The notes under the pieces were generated by a model. It saw only the letters and a list, made by a program, of their open reading frames with translations. It did not search any database and had not been told where the DNA came from. From positions 310,001 to 374,000 of the forward strand of contig CP065955.1 in NCBI GenBank assembly GCA_016126655.1: DNA of 64,000 bases. Reading direction: 5' to 3'. Every line of letters begins with the position of its first letter. The stretch's first letter is position 1. The DNA comes from Aerococcaceae bacterium zg-1292 (GTDB lineage: Bacteria; Bacillota; Bacilli; Lactobacillales; Aerococcaceae). A program made the position numbers and the translations under genes. This document shows positions 54,998 through 64,000 of this stretch, piece by piece.

Positions 54998-57694
54998 GTG
55001 GAAAAGAATTTTATTGCATATCAAGCATCTGCTGAAGAAGTGGTAACAAAGCTTCAATCAGATGTCGCAAATGGTTTGACTAACCAAGAAGTTAAGAAGC
55101 GTCAAGAGGAATTTGGATTCAATGAGTTAGAAGCGGAAGAAAAAACGACGCTGCTACAAAAATTCTTCGCTCAGTTCAAAGACTTTATGATTATTGTCTT
55201 ATTAGTAGCGGCGTTAGTATCAGTTATCGCTGAAGGTATGCACGGTTTAACCGATGCGATGATTATCTTACTTGTTGTTATTTTAAATGCGATTATTGGT
55301 GTATTCCAAGAAGCGAAAGCAGAAGAGGCAATCGACGCCTTGCGTAAAATGGCGTCGCCGGCTGCGCGTGTTAGACGTAATGGTAATGTACAGAGTGTGA
55401 AGAGTACTGAATTAGTACCAGGAGACATTATTTTACTAGAAGCTGGGGATGTCGTGCCAGCGGATGTCCGCTTAATCGAAGCCAATTCGTTACAAATTGA
55501 AGAAGCTGCGTTAACCGGTGAGTCTGTACCAGTAGAAAAATCAGTGGCAGCTCTTGTAGAGGGCGAAGAAGCAGGTATTGGTGACCGTAAAAATATGGCA
55601 TTTTCAAGTACGAACGTGACTTATGGTCGTGGTTTAGCTGTTGTTACCGGTACTGGAATGGATACAGAAGTCGGACATATTGCTTCAATGTTATCAAGTA
55701 CTGAAAAACAACAAACACCATTACAACGTGACCAAGAACGCTTAGGTAAAACCTTGACGATTCTTATTTTAATTATTGCAGCTGTCACGTTTGTTGTTGG
55801 TATTTTCCGTGGACGCGCACCTCTGGAAATGTTATTAGTTGCCATTTCATTAGCAGTAGCGGCAATTCCCGAAGGATTACCCGCTATTTCAACAATTATT
55901 CTTTCGTTAGGTACACGTACGATGGCAGACCGCAAAGCGTTAGTGCGTACATTGCCAGCGGTTGAAACATTAGGTAGTACACAAGTTATCTGTTCAGACA
56001 AAACCGGTACGTTAACCGTCAATAAAATGACGATTGAAAAAGTATATTATAATGGTGAATTACATAATGCGTCTGAGCAAATTGATTTAAATACACCATT
56101 ACTAAAAGCAATCAGTTTTGCTAATGACACAGAGATGGATGCACAGGGTGCGTTAATAGGTGACCCAACTGAAACAGCGATGATTAAATACGCTATTGAT
56201 AAATCATTTGACCTACAAGCGGCATTAGCTGAGACACCACGTATTGGTGAGGTGCCATTTGATTCAACACGTAAATTAATGTCAACGGTACATCAATTAG
56301 CTGATGGTCGTTACTTAGTCGCAGTAAAAGGGGCACCTGACCAGTTGTTAAAACGTTGTACATTGGTAGATATCAATGGTAATGTTGAATCAATTTCACA
56401 AGAACAAGTAGACGATATTTTAGCGAAAAACACCGCATTAGCACGTGAAGCACTGCGTGTGTTAGCGGGTGCTTATAAAGTGATTGATACCCTACCATCA
56501 GAATTAAACTCTGAGACAGTAGAGCAAGACTTAATTTTTGCTGGTTTAGTAGGTATGATTGACCCTGAGCGTAAAGAAGCTGGTGACGCGATTAAAGTGG
56601 CACGTGAGGCTGGTATTCGCACGGTGATGATTACAGGCGACCACGCAGTCACTGCACAAGCAATCGCGGAACGTTTAGGCATCTTAGATCCAAATGAAGC
56701 AAACAATGAATCACACGTATTAACGGGTGCGGAATTAGATGAGATTTCTGATGAGGACTTAGCAAAACGTGTCGCAAACTACTCAGTATACGCACGTGTA
56801 TCACCAGAACATAAAGTACGTATTATCCGTGCATGGCAAGCCAACGATGTGGTTGTATCAATGACCGGGGATGGTGTTAACGATGCGCCATCACTTAAAC
56901 AAGCCGATATCGGTGTAGGTATGGGGATTACTGGTACCGAAGTGTCAAAAGGTGCTTCTGATATGGTCTTAGCCGATGATAACTTTGAAACCATCGTCGT
57001 AGCTGTTGAAGAGGGACGTAAAGTATTCTCTAATATTCAAAAAGCTGTTCAATTCTTATTATCTGCTAACTTAGGTGAGGTTATTACCTTATTTGTTGCG
57101 ACAATGTTAGGGTGGACCATTTTAGAGCCCGTGCATATTTTATGGATTAACTTGGTAACAGACGTATTCCCAGCGATTGCCTTAGGTATGGAAGGTGCCG
57201 AGAAAGATTCAATGAAATATGCGCCACGTACATCGAAAGATAACTTCTTATCGTTTGGCGTCTTTCCAAGTATCGTGTATCAAGGCGTATTAGAAGCAAG
57301 TATTACCTTATTCATTTACTGGTATTCAACACATGTGATGCAATTAGGAAATGAACATGGTGAAACTATGGCATTCTTAACCTTAGGTATGATTCAATTG
57401 TTCCACGCCTATAATGTAAAATCAGTATTCAAATCCTTGTTCAGCAGCAACCCATTTGCGAATAAATATTTGAACTACGCCTTTGTAGGTTCTGGTGCCA
57501 TGTTACTAATGGTTGTGATTGTTCCAGTATTACGTAATTTATTTGATGTTGTGCCATTGAGCGTGACTGAATGGACAATTATGTTAACAGCAGCTGCAAG
57601 TATTATTGTGTTTGTAGAAATTATCAAATTTGTTCTACGCACAACTGGCTTTGCTGATAAATATGAAAAATCAGGTTCAAGCTCCATTAAATAA
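54998..57694 (+). CDS. P-type cation ATPase (Ca2+/Mn2+ exporter)
   Basis: An 898-residue P2-type ATPase. Actuator motif TGESVP near 170, TM4 AAIPEGLPA near 290, phosphorylation site DKTGTLT with Asp334, nucleotide-binding KGAPD near 450, hinge TGDGVNDAPSLK near 625, and ten membrane helices. It resembles bacterial Ca2+-ATPases, but the Mn2+ riboswitch in front argues for manganese export. The start is GTG 54998 or TTG 54995, both behind AGGAGG at 54982-54987. The in-frame ATG 54950 overlaps the end of the riboswitch terminator and is rejected. Confidence 0.92.
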   Translation: MEKNFIAYQASAEEVVTKLQSDVANGLTNQEVKKRQEEFGFNELEAEEKTTLLQKFFAQFKDFMIIVLLVAALVSVIAEGMHGLTDAMIILLVVILNAIIGVFQEAKAEEAIDALRKMASPAARVRRNGNVQSVKSTELVPGDIILLEAGDVVPADVRLIEANSLQIEEAALTGESVPVEKSVAALVEGEEAGIGDRKNMAFSSTNVTYGRGLAVVTGTGMDTEVGHIASMLSSTEKQQTPLQRDQERLGKTLTILILIIAAVTFVVGIFRGRAPLEMLLVAISLAVAAIPEGLPAISTIILSLGTRTMADRKALVRTLPAVETLGSTQVICSDKTGTLTVNKMTIEKVYYNGELHNASEQIDLNTPLLKAISFANDTEMDAQGALIGDPTETAMIKYAIDKSFDLQAALAETPRIGEVPFDSTRKLMSTVHQLADGRYLVAVKGAPDQLLKRCTLVDINGNVESISQEQVDDILAKNTALAREALRVLAGAYKVIDTLPSELNSETVEQDLIFAGLVGMIDPERKEAGDAIKVAREAGIRTVMITGDHAVTAQAIAERLGILDPNEANNESHVLTGAELDEISDEDLAKRVANYSVYARVSPEHKVRIIRAWQANDVVVSMTGDGVNDAPSLKQADIGVGMGITGTEVSKGASDMVLADDNFETIVVAVEEGRKVFSNIQKAVQFLLSANLGEVITLFVATMLGWTILEPVHILWINLVTDVFPAIALGMEGAEKDSMKYAPRTSKDNFLSFGVFPSIVYQGVLEASITLFIYWYSTHVMQLGNEHGETMAFLTLGMIQLFHAYNVKSVFKSLFSSNPFANKYLNYAFVGSGAMLLMVVIVPVLRNLFDVVPLSVTEWTIMLTAAASIIVFVEIIKFVLRTTGFADKYEKSGSSSIK

Positions 57695-57705
57695 TGAGAT
57701 AGCAA

Positions 57706-57736
57706 AAACCGTCGCCTGTTGTAGCGACGGTTTTTT
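57706..57736 (+). terminator. Terminator of the P-type ATPase gene
   Basis: AAACCGTCGC (57706-57715) pairs with GCGACGGTTT (57724-57733), followed by further T residues. It lies 11 bases after the stop. Confidence 0.92.
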
Positions 57737-57782
57737 TAGTATTAACGCACGTATTCTTACACTTGTTTTTGGCAGTACGTTT

Positions 57783-57902
57783 AATCGTGCGAGCGCAGAA
57801 GCTCTTCCTCGAACCACTGGAGTAAAATGCCGGCGTGCGAGTCATTGCACAGAGGATTTTGCGAAGTGGACGTCGAGGCAGCCCGAGCGAACCAGAATAA
57901 TA
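57783..57902. repeat. Dispersed structured repeat overlapping the 3' end of yfhO
   Basis: One complete unit, read on the plus strand: CGTGCGAGCGCAG, left arm TTCCTCGAACCACT, inner GTGCGAGTCATTGCAC, right arm AGTGGACGTCGAGGCAG, end GAGCGAACCAGAATAAT. Its right half, read on the minus strand, is translated as the last residues of the YfhO-like protein. Confidence 0.88.
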
Positions 57903-60457
57903 GCCAGAAATAGAGTGAGTGTGAATAACGACGTAAGGCAACCGATTATTAAGCCGGGTGGACGATAATATAATTCTAAGTGATGGTCTCCTATTGGCAA
58001 GGTGAAGCTAAGGAAACCACCCCAAGCAGCTTTCGTAGCTATTGATTGACCGTTGGCTTTGACGTGCCAGCCGCGACTATAAGGAATCGAGAAAAAGGCA
58101 GTAGATGTTTTTTCATCACGAACCCTGACGGTTGCTTTTATTTTATTCTGTTTAACTGACAAAATGTTTATCGAATCCGTTTGTTTTTTCTGGATGAGTG
58201 CTTTAAAGCGTTCCAAATCAAATCGGTATAATTCAAAATGTTTTAAGTTATAGAAGTTTGGTCTTGTGCCCTCGATTGAAAAATTAATGGTCTGGTCATC
58301 TGCGATATGAAGTGGCCAGATTTGGTCGCGCTTAAAGCGGTCTTGGTATTGGTAGGGCTGACCATTTTGAGACAATTGCGATTGTGTCAGTTCATGGCGC
58401 GCAGTGCTCGGTACCCGTAAGAAGTATAAGTACTTGGCATCGGCATGATTGAGTGTGTAAGTCAACTTTGTTGGCTGTTGCGCGTTAATTCGTGTAAAAA
58501 AACCATTGTTTTCGCTAAGATTATCCGTCTGTGTTGCTGAAAAATATTCTTTTTCAAACAAATTATCCTCGATATTAAATAATCGTTTTATCAACTCATT
58601 TTGATTGAGAAATGGATTCGTATCGTTCAGTTCATAGCTTGTAAAATAGTCATTGGCCAAAAATCCTAAGCTCAGTGTATACGGGTTATAATAGATGGAC
58701 TGGGTGTCGCTATAAGGGCCTATCTTCGTGTAGCGCTGTTCTAAATCCAATGTCTGGGCATGATGTTCGTGCTGGTCAAGATAATATTTTAGATGAAACA
58801 AGGCATCAGTCAATGGTAATGAGACATAATTTGTCATGGCAGTCGAAGATGGCAATCCTAATTTTGAGTACATTTCAATTTGACTGAACTCCAAGCTTGA
58901 TGAAAAATGGGTGACGCTATTTGTTCGCGAATAGTAGTTGTAATTGGCGTAAATAGGTGGTTTGTACGACTCGATGCGATAGAATGGCGACGTGTCTTGT
59001 AAGTTGTCGAGTGTAGTATTTTCATATACTTTGCTGACTTCAGTAAAATTATTATTGGATGTAAACCACAACGCAGACGGTAGACCTAAATACGCATTGG
59101 CAAATAATTCGCTAACCGTCAGTAGCAAGACAGCAAGCATTATATAACGTTGCGTGGTAGTGTACGTCAGTGCCCATAGAACGAGGATGAACAGTACGAG
59201 TGTAAGAATGATTTTTGTAGCATTCAGGTATTCTGCATCGGCTGCCCAAGCGGATAGCGCCATTAATAATAGTACAAAGAGATATTTTACAAGGTGGCGT
59301 TTTTCAATCGTAAATTGTCGCTGAAAGGCTGTATATCCAAGTGTTAAAGCGATAAAAATAAAAATCCATGAATTTCTAAAATAGAAGCCAACTGGCCGCT
59401 GCCCCATGTGCCACATTTGGTCGAGAAAGCGAACAGTAAAACTCAATAGAAAGAGAGCAATAAGGGTTAAGGCGCTATATTTTTCACGGGAGGTAATTTT
59501 ATCGGTAATGAAATAATGACACAAACCGAGTACCCCGATGACTGCAATATAGATTTGTGGGCGGGCAGCAGCGTCCCCCCATTCTTCACCACTAAAAGCA
59601 CCGACAAAAAATTTAGTTAAGATTAACCAAGGTTGGTACAAAAGCTCAAAATCGATTGAAAAAATGCTGTCTGCAGACGCTTTACTTTCGATTAAATTGA
59701 ATAGTAGTGGAAATAGCCAAAACCCGCTGAGTAAGATACCTAAAACAGAGGCAAAGCCAAGCATACTATAACGTTTAAATCGCTCTTTCCAGGTAATCTG
59801 TTGACACAAGAGATAAAATAATCCATAAAAGACAACGAATAATGTTGCCATATATGCAGTATAAAATTGAGTGATGTACATGATTGCTAATAGGCCGCAA
59901 AATTTCACACTGAACGTGCCATCGAGTATTTTTTCTAGACCAATAGCTAATAGTGGCAGGTACACGAGATTATCAAGAAAGTTTGGATTGATTTGCTGCG
60001 AAATAATAAATCCGGATAGTGCATATGTCGTAGCAAATGTGAGTGTTAATAGACTGGATGTTTTATCTTGATGACCATTTTTTCGTTTAACTAAATAATG
60101 ACAAAAGGCTAGGCCGCACAATCCGTGGCGCAATAAGGTGACAATGACGGTCAAGAGACTGTATTGGCTGACTGGAAAGAGTGCATAGAGTAAGGTCAAT
60201 GGACTGATGCTGTTAAAGCCAAGTACCGACGGGGTTGCTCCGCCCAATCCTTTGCTGAATGACCAGTAAAATTGCGAAATATCTAAGTTAAGTAGTGCAT
60301 TTTTTAAAGCGACATAAAGTGGCAAATACTGTGCTGTGAAGTCCCCAGATGTCAGCGTTTTGTCAGATAGGGGATAAAACTTTAATAAGTAAAAGACGCA
60401 TCCCATTGTAACTATAGGGATGATAAAACTAATTACGTAAAGATTTCTTTTTTTCAT
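57842..60457 (-). CDS. yfhO: YfhO-family polytopic membrane protein
   Basis: An 871-residue membrane protein of the YfhO/GT-C-like type, with about 12 helices in the first 420 residues, a large extracellular domain (about 430-830), and a last helix near the end. Conserved points: TLTSGDFTAQYLPLYVALKN with the catalytic-type acidic residue near 35-40, WSFSKGLGGA, and NPNFLDNLVYLPLLAIGLEK. The family is tied to glycosylation of lipoteichoic acid or other envelope polymers. ATG 60457 follows GGAGGC. The C-terminal 15 or so residues (RSGCLDVHFAKSSVQ) and the stop codon come from a dispersed repeat. Confidence 0.85.
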   Translation of the reverse strand: MKKRNLYVISFIIPIVTMGCVFYLLKFYPLSDKTLTSGDFTAQYLPLYVALKNALLNLDISQFYWSFSKGLGGATPSVLGFNSISPLTLLYALFPVSQYSLLTVIVTLLRHGLCGLAFCHYLVKRKNGHQDKTSSLLTLTFATTYALSGFIISQQINPNFLDNLVYLPLLAIGLEKILDGTFSVKFCGLLAIMYITQFYTAYMATLFVVFYGLFYLLCQQITWKERFKRYSMLGFASVLGILLSGFWLFPLLFNLIESKASADSIFSIDFELLYQPWLILTKFFVGAFSGEEWGDAAARPQIYIAVIGVLGLCHYFITDKITSREKYSALTLIALFLLSFTVRFLDQMWHMGQRPVGFYFRNSWIFIFIALTLGYTAFQRQFTIEKRHLVKYLFVLLLMALSAWAADAEYLNATKIILTLVLFILVLWALTYTTTQRYIMLAVLLLTVSELFANAYLGLPSALWFTSNNNFTEVSKVYENTTLDNLQDTSPFYRIESYKPPIYANYNYYSRTNSVTHFSSSLEFSQIEMYSKLGLPSSTAMTNYVSLPLTDALFHLKYYLDQHEHHAQTLDLEQRYTKIGPYSDTQSIYYNPYTLSLGFLANDYFTSYELNDTNPFLNQNELIKRLFNIEDNLFEKEYFSATQTDNLSENNGFFTRINAQQPTKLTYTLNHADAKYLYFLRVPSTARHELTQSQLSQNGQPYQYQDRFKRDQIWPLHIADDQTINFSIEGTRPNFYNLKHFELYRFDLERFKALIQKKQTDSINILSVKQNKIKATVRVRDEKTSTAFFSIPYSRGWHVKANGQSIATKAAWGGFLSFTLPIGDHHLELYYRPPGLIIGCLTSLFTLTLFLAIILVRSGCLDVHFAKSSVQ

Positions 60458-60534
60458 AAATGCCTCCATTGATACATTAAAGTCTATTTTACATTTTAAA
60501 GGCAAGAATTTCAAATAGATAGGCGGAAAATATT

Positions 60535-60572
60535 AAAAGCATTCAAAGTTAATCATAACTTTGAATGCTTTT
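60535..60572. terminator. Bidirectional terminator between dacA and yfhO
   Basis: AAAAGCATTCAAAGTTA pairs perfectly over 17 bp around ATCA, with A and T tracts on both sides. It lies 13 bases downstream of the dacA stop (minus strand). Confidence 0.92.
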
Positions 60573-60584
60573 AAATGTGCTGTA

Positions 60585-61811
60585 TTATTTGAAGATATTA
60601 AAGATACCTTTCATAAAGTTTGTAATTGGATTGTCGCGACGATTTTCGTCGGAGATACCTTGTTCACGAAGGGTTGCTTTTGTATCTTCATCCAGTTCAT
60701 CGGATTGTGTCGTCTCTTCTTCAGGTACTTCTGGTTCAGCAGGTAAATTAGTTGGTAATGCCTCATTTTTATACAAATCAGGGAATTCAGCTAATTTGTT
60801 AAGTAAAATTTCAATTTCCCAATACGATGTCCAGCCTTGTTCTTCTGTATCGAATAGTCCCATGGCAACTGCGAAAATTTGACGGCCATTTTCAGTACCA
60901 ACGGCGACGAAGTTTTTACCAGCGGCATCGGTCATACCTGATTTAAGACCTGTGATGCCTTCGCGTGCATATTTACTACCAGAATCTGGTAATAATTGGT
61001 TCGGATTAGACATATGAATTTCGTGTTCAGTACCTTCTTTTGCAACATATGACATCGCAGAGGTAACTTTTAATACTTCTGGAAAATCATTGACGAGGTG
61101 TTGAGCCATCAATGCGACATCTGCAGCACTCATTTGGTTTTCGCTGGATTCGTTAGAACCTTCCATCCACATAGACTCAGGTAAGTATTTATTTGGGATA
61201 CCTGATGTGGTGTAAAATTCATAGTTAGTAATTCCCCAAGAATTTAATAATTGGCGAATCGCTTTGACACCTTCTTGTTCAGAACCATATAAATGCCACA
61301 TTAATGCTGAGGTTGCATCATTTCCGGATAACAACATCACGCCATAAATTAACTCTTCAACCGTATAATCGACTCCTCCGTGAAGGCCCATTGCAGACAT
61401 TTCGGGATTAAATGACATAGTGTCTGCGATTTCTTGAGGAGTGGAAATGTTATCCGTTAATTTAATTCGGCCTTCTTTTAGTGCCTGATAGACAAGATAG
61501 ATGGCAGCAACTTTTGACATCGATGCGATAGGATAAGGGACATTCCCTTCTTGGTGAGCCAAGACACGATTGGTTTCACCATCAACAACAACATATGAAC
61601 GTGAATCAATATTTTTCTCAAACCAATCGACGATTTCTTGTGGATAATCTTCTGGCATTTTTAACGGTTCGCTCTCTGCGGCAATGGGAGCATCACCAGA
61701 TAAGTTCGGTACTTTTGAGACTTCTGCATGGGCAGCTAAAGGTGAAAATAATGTAGCGGATGATAAGAGTGCAACCATTGATAAGCGCATTATTTTTTGG
61801 GATAACTTCAA
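60585..61811 (-). CDS. dacA: D-alanyl-D-alanine carboxypeptidase (PBP5-like)
   Basis: A 408-residue DD-carboxypeptidase that trims the terminal D-Ala of peptidoglycan stem peptides. The signal peptide ends near AAHAE (about 30). Active-site motifs are SMSK (Ser97-Lys100), SGN (162-164) and KSG (290-292, serine instead of the commoner KTG). The C-terminal region has an acidic stretch and a helix NFMKGIFNIFK that may anchor it to the membrane. TTG start at 61811 with GGAGGTCC upstream. Confidence 0.92.
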   Translation of the reverse strand: MKLSQKIMRLSMVALLSSATLFSPLAAHAEVSKVPNLSGDAPIAAESEPLKMPEDYPQEIVDWFEKNIDSRSYVVVDGETNRVLAHQEGNVPYPIASMSKVAAIYLVYQALKEGRIKLTDNISTPQEIADTMSFNPEMSAMGLHGGVDYTVEELIYGVMLLSGNDATSALMWHLYGSEQEGVKAIRQLLNSWGITNYEFYTTSGIPNKYLPESMWMEGSNESSENQMSAADVALMAQHLVNDFPEVLKVTSAMSYVAKEGTEHEIHMSNPNQLLPDSGSKYAREGITGLKSGMTDAAGKNFVAVGTENGRQIFAVAMGLFDTEEQGWTSYWEIEILLNKLAEFPDLYKNEALPTNLPAEPEVPEEETTQSDELDEDTKATLREQGISDENRRDNPITNFMKGIFNIFK

Positions 61812-61909
61812 CGTAGGACCTCCTAAATCTTAATCATAATGGGTCTAGCAAAACAATTGCGACTACAACAATTATTATTTACGACGCCATTGTATAAATT
61901 TCAAAATTT

Positions 61910-61939
61910 ATTATAACAAAAACACGCGGGGATGTACAA
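61910..61939 (-). promoter_or_regulatory. dacA promoter
   Basis: On the minus strand: -35 TTGTAC (61939-61934), 18-base spacer, -10 TATAAT (61915-61910), about 100 bases before the start codon. Confidence 0.55.
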
Positions 61940-61984
61940 TAACAAAATGTGAATTGCATTGAAGTTACTCAAGTTAGCTAGCTT

Positions 61985-62125
61985 TTTCGTAGTGTGAGCG
62001 AGAATATCCGTCCACACTCATTTGCGGCGAGAGAAACCGAACAAGGCAGAATGAGGTCAAAAAAGCACATCAGCACTCTAAGGGAATGAAAGGTGGACGC
62101 GGTTTTGATTGATTGACTCTGACAG
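61985..62125. repeat. Degenerate dispersed repeat between dacA and the O-antigen-ligase-like gene
   Basis: GTAGTGTGAGCGAGAATAT resembles a unit start, and GAAAGGTGGACGCGGTTTTGATTGATT resembles a degraded right arm. The centre is not alignable. Otherwise the 424-base gap holds only the divergent promoter regions; TATAAT at 62185-62190 may serve the next gene. Confidence 0.4.
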
Positions 62126-62235
62126 TAACGAGAAATCTTCACGGAAATATCGCAATTTTAGTAGAGAAAATGAGCAGGCTATTATATAATAATGATAGGA
62201 TTTTTAATTTGGAGCAGACAGCGGGTGAATGATGG

Positions 62236-63390
62236 ATGAATCGATTTGGTGTATCAAACATAACATTTTTTTATTGTTTAGTAACAATGTGTATTATTTT
62301 GCCTTTTTATATTAGTGGACCAATGTTTATAGGAGCTGTCGGATATTTGCTATGGCAACAACGCAAGGACTGGGCTACCTTTTTGTATCAATCACAAGAC
62401 TGGTGGTGGTTTATCTTATTCGCCCTCGTCAGTGCTATATTTAATTTCAATGTAAAAGGGAGTTTACTGCCAATTGCATTTTTTTCCTTCACGTATTTAG
62501 TCTTTAGTTATCGTAGACAGGTTACGTTGAAGCTATATCGTCTATTGATGAAAGTCATAAGTGTATCGGGTGGAATAACGAGTATCCATGCGATATGGAC
62601 CTATTGGCGCTACATTGACGAGCATCATTATGGTTGGCGCTATCTATTCACCGAACCGAATCCTCAATTTCGTGCCGAGTCGTTTTTCTTTAATGCTAAT
62701 TATTTTGGACTGTTTCTAGTAATGACGATATTGGTCAGCGTGTACTGGCTAATAATTGCGACGAAGTGGTGGGAGTATGTACTGATTAGTTGTATATTAT
62801 CGTTAAATGGCATTGCTGTATTGTTGACTGCCTCGCGGATGTTAATACCGACTATTGTAGTCAGTGTATTTTTATTGGTGTTGCTTATCAAACCAAAAAT
62901 TGCCTGGGTATTATTGATATTAGGACTGATTGGACTAGGTGCTATCTTGATTAAACCAAGTTTATTTCCACGATTTACTTCATTAGCTTATGGTCTAGAA
63001 GACCGTTTTATGATTTGGCAAAATGGCTGGCGTATCTTTAAAACACGGCCATTAACCGGTCGAGGTGCTTTTGCGTATCTGAATTTGTATTACTTATTTA
63101 CAGATAAAGCAGATATGCATTCGCATCAATTGGTGATTGATTTGTTAGCAAATTACGGATTGCTTGGTGTGATGCTCTTAGTTAATGCCCTAGTGCCATT
63201 TATACGCAGTATCATGCATCAATTACGTACCCGAGAAGGTATAAAAGAAGTAGCGCTAGTTACCGCAACGCTCTGTGCAGTTCTTGTTCATGGATTAATG
63301 GATGTATCACTAGTTTGGCTGCAGACAGCCTATGTATGCTTGATGATAGTTAGTGTGCCGTTAGACCGATTTTCTGATGGAAATTATTAG
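62236..63390 (+). CDS. O-antigen ligase/polymerase-like membrane protein
   Basis: A 384-residue protein with about ten membrane helices and the Wzy/WaaL pattern: a large loop between helices containing RTRPLTGRGAFAYLN-like sequence (FKTRPLTGRGAFAY near 270) and MHSHQLVIDLLANYGLLGVM near 293, matching the HNxxLxxLxExGxxG-type motif of the family. It would act on the outer side of the membrane in surface polysaccharide or teichoic acid assembly. Which glycan it serves is unknown. The ribosome binding site is weak (AGCGGGTG). It faces away from dacA. Confidence 0.8.
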   Translation: MNRFGVSNITFFYCLVTMCIILPFYISGPMFIGAVGYLLWQQRKDWATFLYQSQDWWWFILFALVSAIFNFNVKGSLLPIAFFSFTYLVFSYRRQVTLKLYRLLMKVISVSGGITSIHAIWTYWRYIDEHHYGWRYLFTEPNPQFRAESFFFNANYFGLFLVMTILVSVYWLIIATKWWEYVLISCILSLNGIAVLLTASRMLIPTIVVSVFLLVLLIKPKIAWVLLILGLIGLGAILIKPSLFPRFTSLAYGLEDRFMIWQNGWRIFKTRPLTGRGAFAYLNLYYLFTDKADMHSHQLVIDLLANYGLLGVMLLVNALVPFIRSIMHQLRTREGIKEVALVTATLCAVLVHGLMDVSLVWLQTAYVCLMIVSVPLDRFSDGNY

Positions 63391-63500
63391 CGTAGGCAGT
63401 CGAGTTTAATTCTTGAAGCGAAGGTCACAAAACTATTTGTGTGCGTCAAGAACTATGTGAAGTGGATGGACAATCCGAGAAACTTGTGAAGGCAAATACA

Positions 63501-63594
63501 GATGCCGATTACTTTACAAGAAGTTTTTCTAGCCAAAGCTATTTTTAAAGCTGAAGACATTTTTACGATGAAGGATGAAAAAGCGCGGTGGTAG
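63501..63594 (+). pseudogene. Short coding relic
   Basis: A 30-codon frame MPITLQEVFLAKAIFKAEDI, then FTMKDEKARW and TAG, continuing in frame after the stop as DIRLLKFIFGVPFGG. It reads like part of a protein but has no ribosome binding site and no full-length context. The rest of 63391-63880 shows only a degenerate repeat piece (63396-63480, GTGAAGTGGATGGACAATCC) and no gene. Confidence 0.25.
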
Positions 63595-63886
63595 GATATT
63601 CGCTTGTTGAAGTTTATCTTTGGAGTTCCATTTGGAGGATGATACCGATTCATTAGATAACGACTATCGTTGCGACTAAGCAAAAGATTAAATACAAAGA
63701 ACGAAGATGCGGATGATAAACCGGTCAATGCATGGCGTTCTCATGCGCACATATTCCATCCAAATTAGATTAATGATGTGCAATAATTGGCGGATTAATG
63801 CTTGCAAGAGCCGATATAGGTGTATGATTTAGATAGTTAAAAAGAGAAATGCGGTTTTCTATAACAAAAGTATTTTCAAAAAGTTG

Positions 63887-64000
63887 TTGCATCGCCCAAT
63901 ATTATATGTTAAGATGTAAAAGTTGAGAAAAACAAGTAGAAACCGCCGTTTCTCGCCAGACATGATTGAGGCATGTTGGCAAATATTATACGATAGTCAT
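63887..64000 (+). promoter_or_regulatory. Promoter and start of a structured leader, cut by the window edge
   Basis: -35 TTGCAT (63887-63892), 17-base spacer, -10 TAAGAT (63910-63915). The transcript begins with GAGAAA...TTTCTC (about 63925-63954) and a second hairpin GCCA-g-ACATG/CATGT-t-GGC just after it. It resembles the leader of a ribosomal-protein or aminoacyl-tRNA gene, but the diagnostic parts lie outside the window. Confidence 0.4.

Overview
The window is AT-rich chromosomal DNA from a low-GC Gram-positive bacterium. The yloU-fakA-recG-plsX-acpP order, the Opp transporter, the catabolic carbamoyltransferase/carbamate kinase genes, an Enterococcus-type V-ATPase operon and a yybP-ykoY leader in front of a P-type ATPase all point to Lactobacillales, probably an Aerococcaceae- or Carnobacteriaceae-like lineage. 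The family-level placement is inference. There is no rRNA, tRNA, CRISPR array or prophage. Layout: 1-10.5 kb is housekeeping (rpmB; yloU-fakA-recG-plsX; acpP; oppDFBC without an oppA). 10.5-15.1 kb has a structured small-RNA candidate, cinA, and an xpaC-telA pair. 15.1-17.7 kb is a decayed island: an ABC transporter broken by stops and frameshifts, flanked by two divergently oriented paralogous small secreted proteins. 18-25.7 kb is one long operon: two ornithine-cyclodeaminase-like (TIGR00300-type) paralogs, larE, a frameshifted larC, a NimA-like flavoprotein, DUF3842, DUF924 and a regulator with two AraC DNA-binding domains. 26-33.5 kb carries an amino-acid:cation symporter, carbamate kinase, a ClpB-like disaggregase, ornithine carbamoyltransferase and a YjiH-like membrane protein. 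33.5-37.8 kb carries larB behind a riboswitch-like leader, then a FecCD-type ABC importer. 38.5-41.5 kb is elaA and an IS1634-type insertion sequence flanked by about 320-bp direct repeats. 41.8-50.6 kb is the V-ATPase operon ntpFIKECGABD. 51-64 kb has an ABC exporter, a lipoprotein, a Mn2+ riboswitch plus P-type ATPase, and cell-envelope genes (yfhO, dacA, an O-antigen-ligase-like protein). The most coherent unusual theme is 18-38 kb. Genes for making the nickel-pincer nucleotide cofactor (larB, larC, larE) are interleaved with ornithine/citrulline catabolism genes and a metal-type ABC importer, yet no larA (the known cofactor user) is present. Both catabolic promoters carry cre-like CcpA sites, and larB has a three-way-junction leader followed by a terminator. 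The second theme is a dispersed family of about 120-bp structured repeats. It occurs in nearly every accessory intergenic region, in both orientations, singly and in tandem (one array of five 119-bp units). The paired arms differ between copies but co-vary so that base pairing is kept. Several copies end just before ribosome binding sites, one pair lies inside the V-ATPase operon, and one supplies the C-terminus and stop codon of yfhO.
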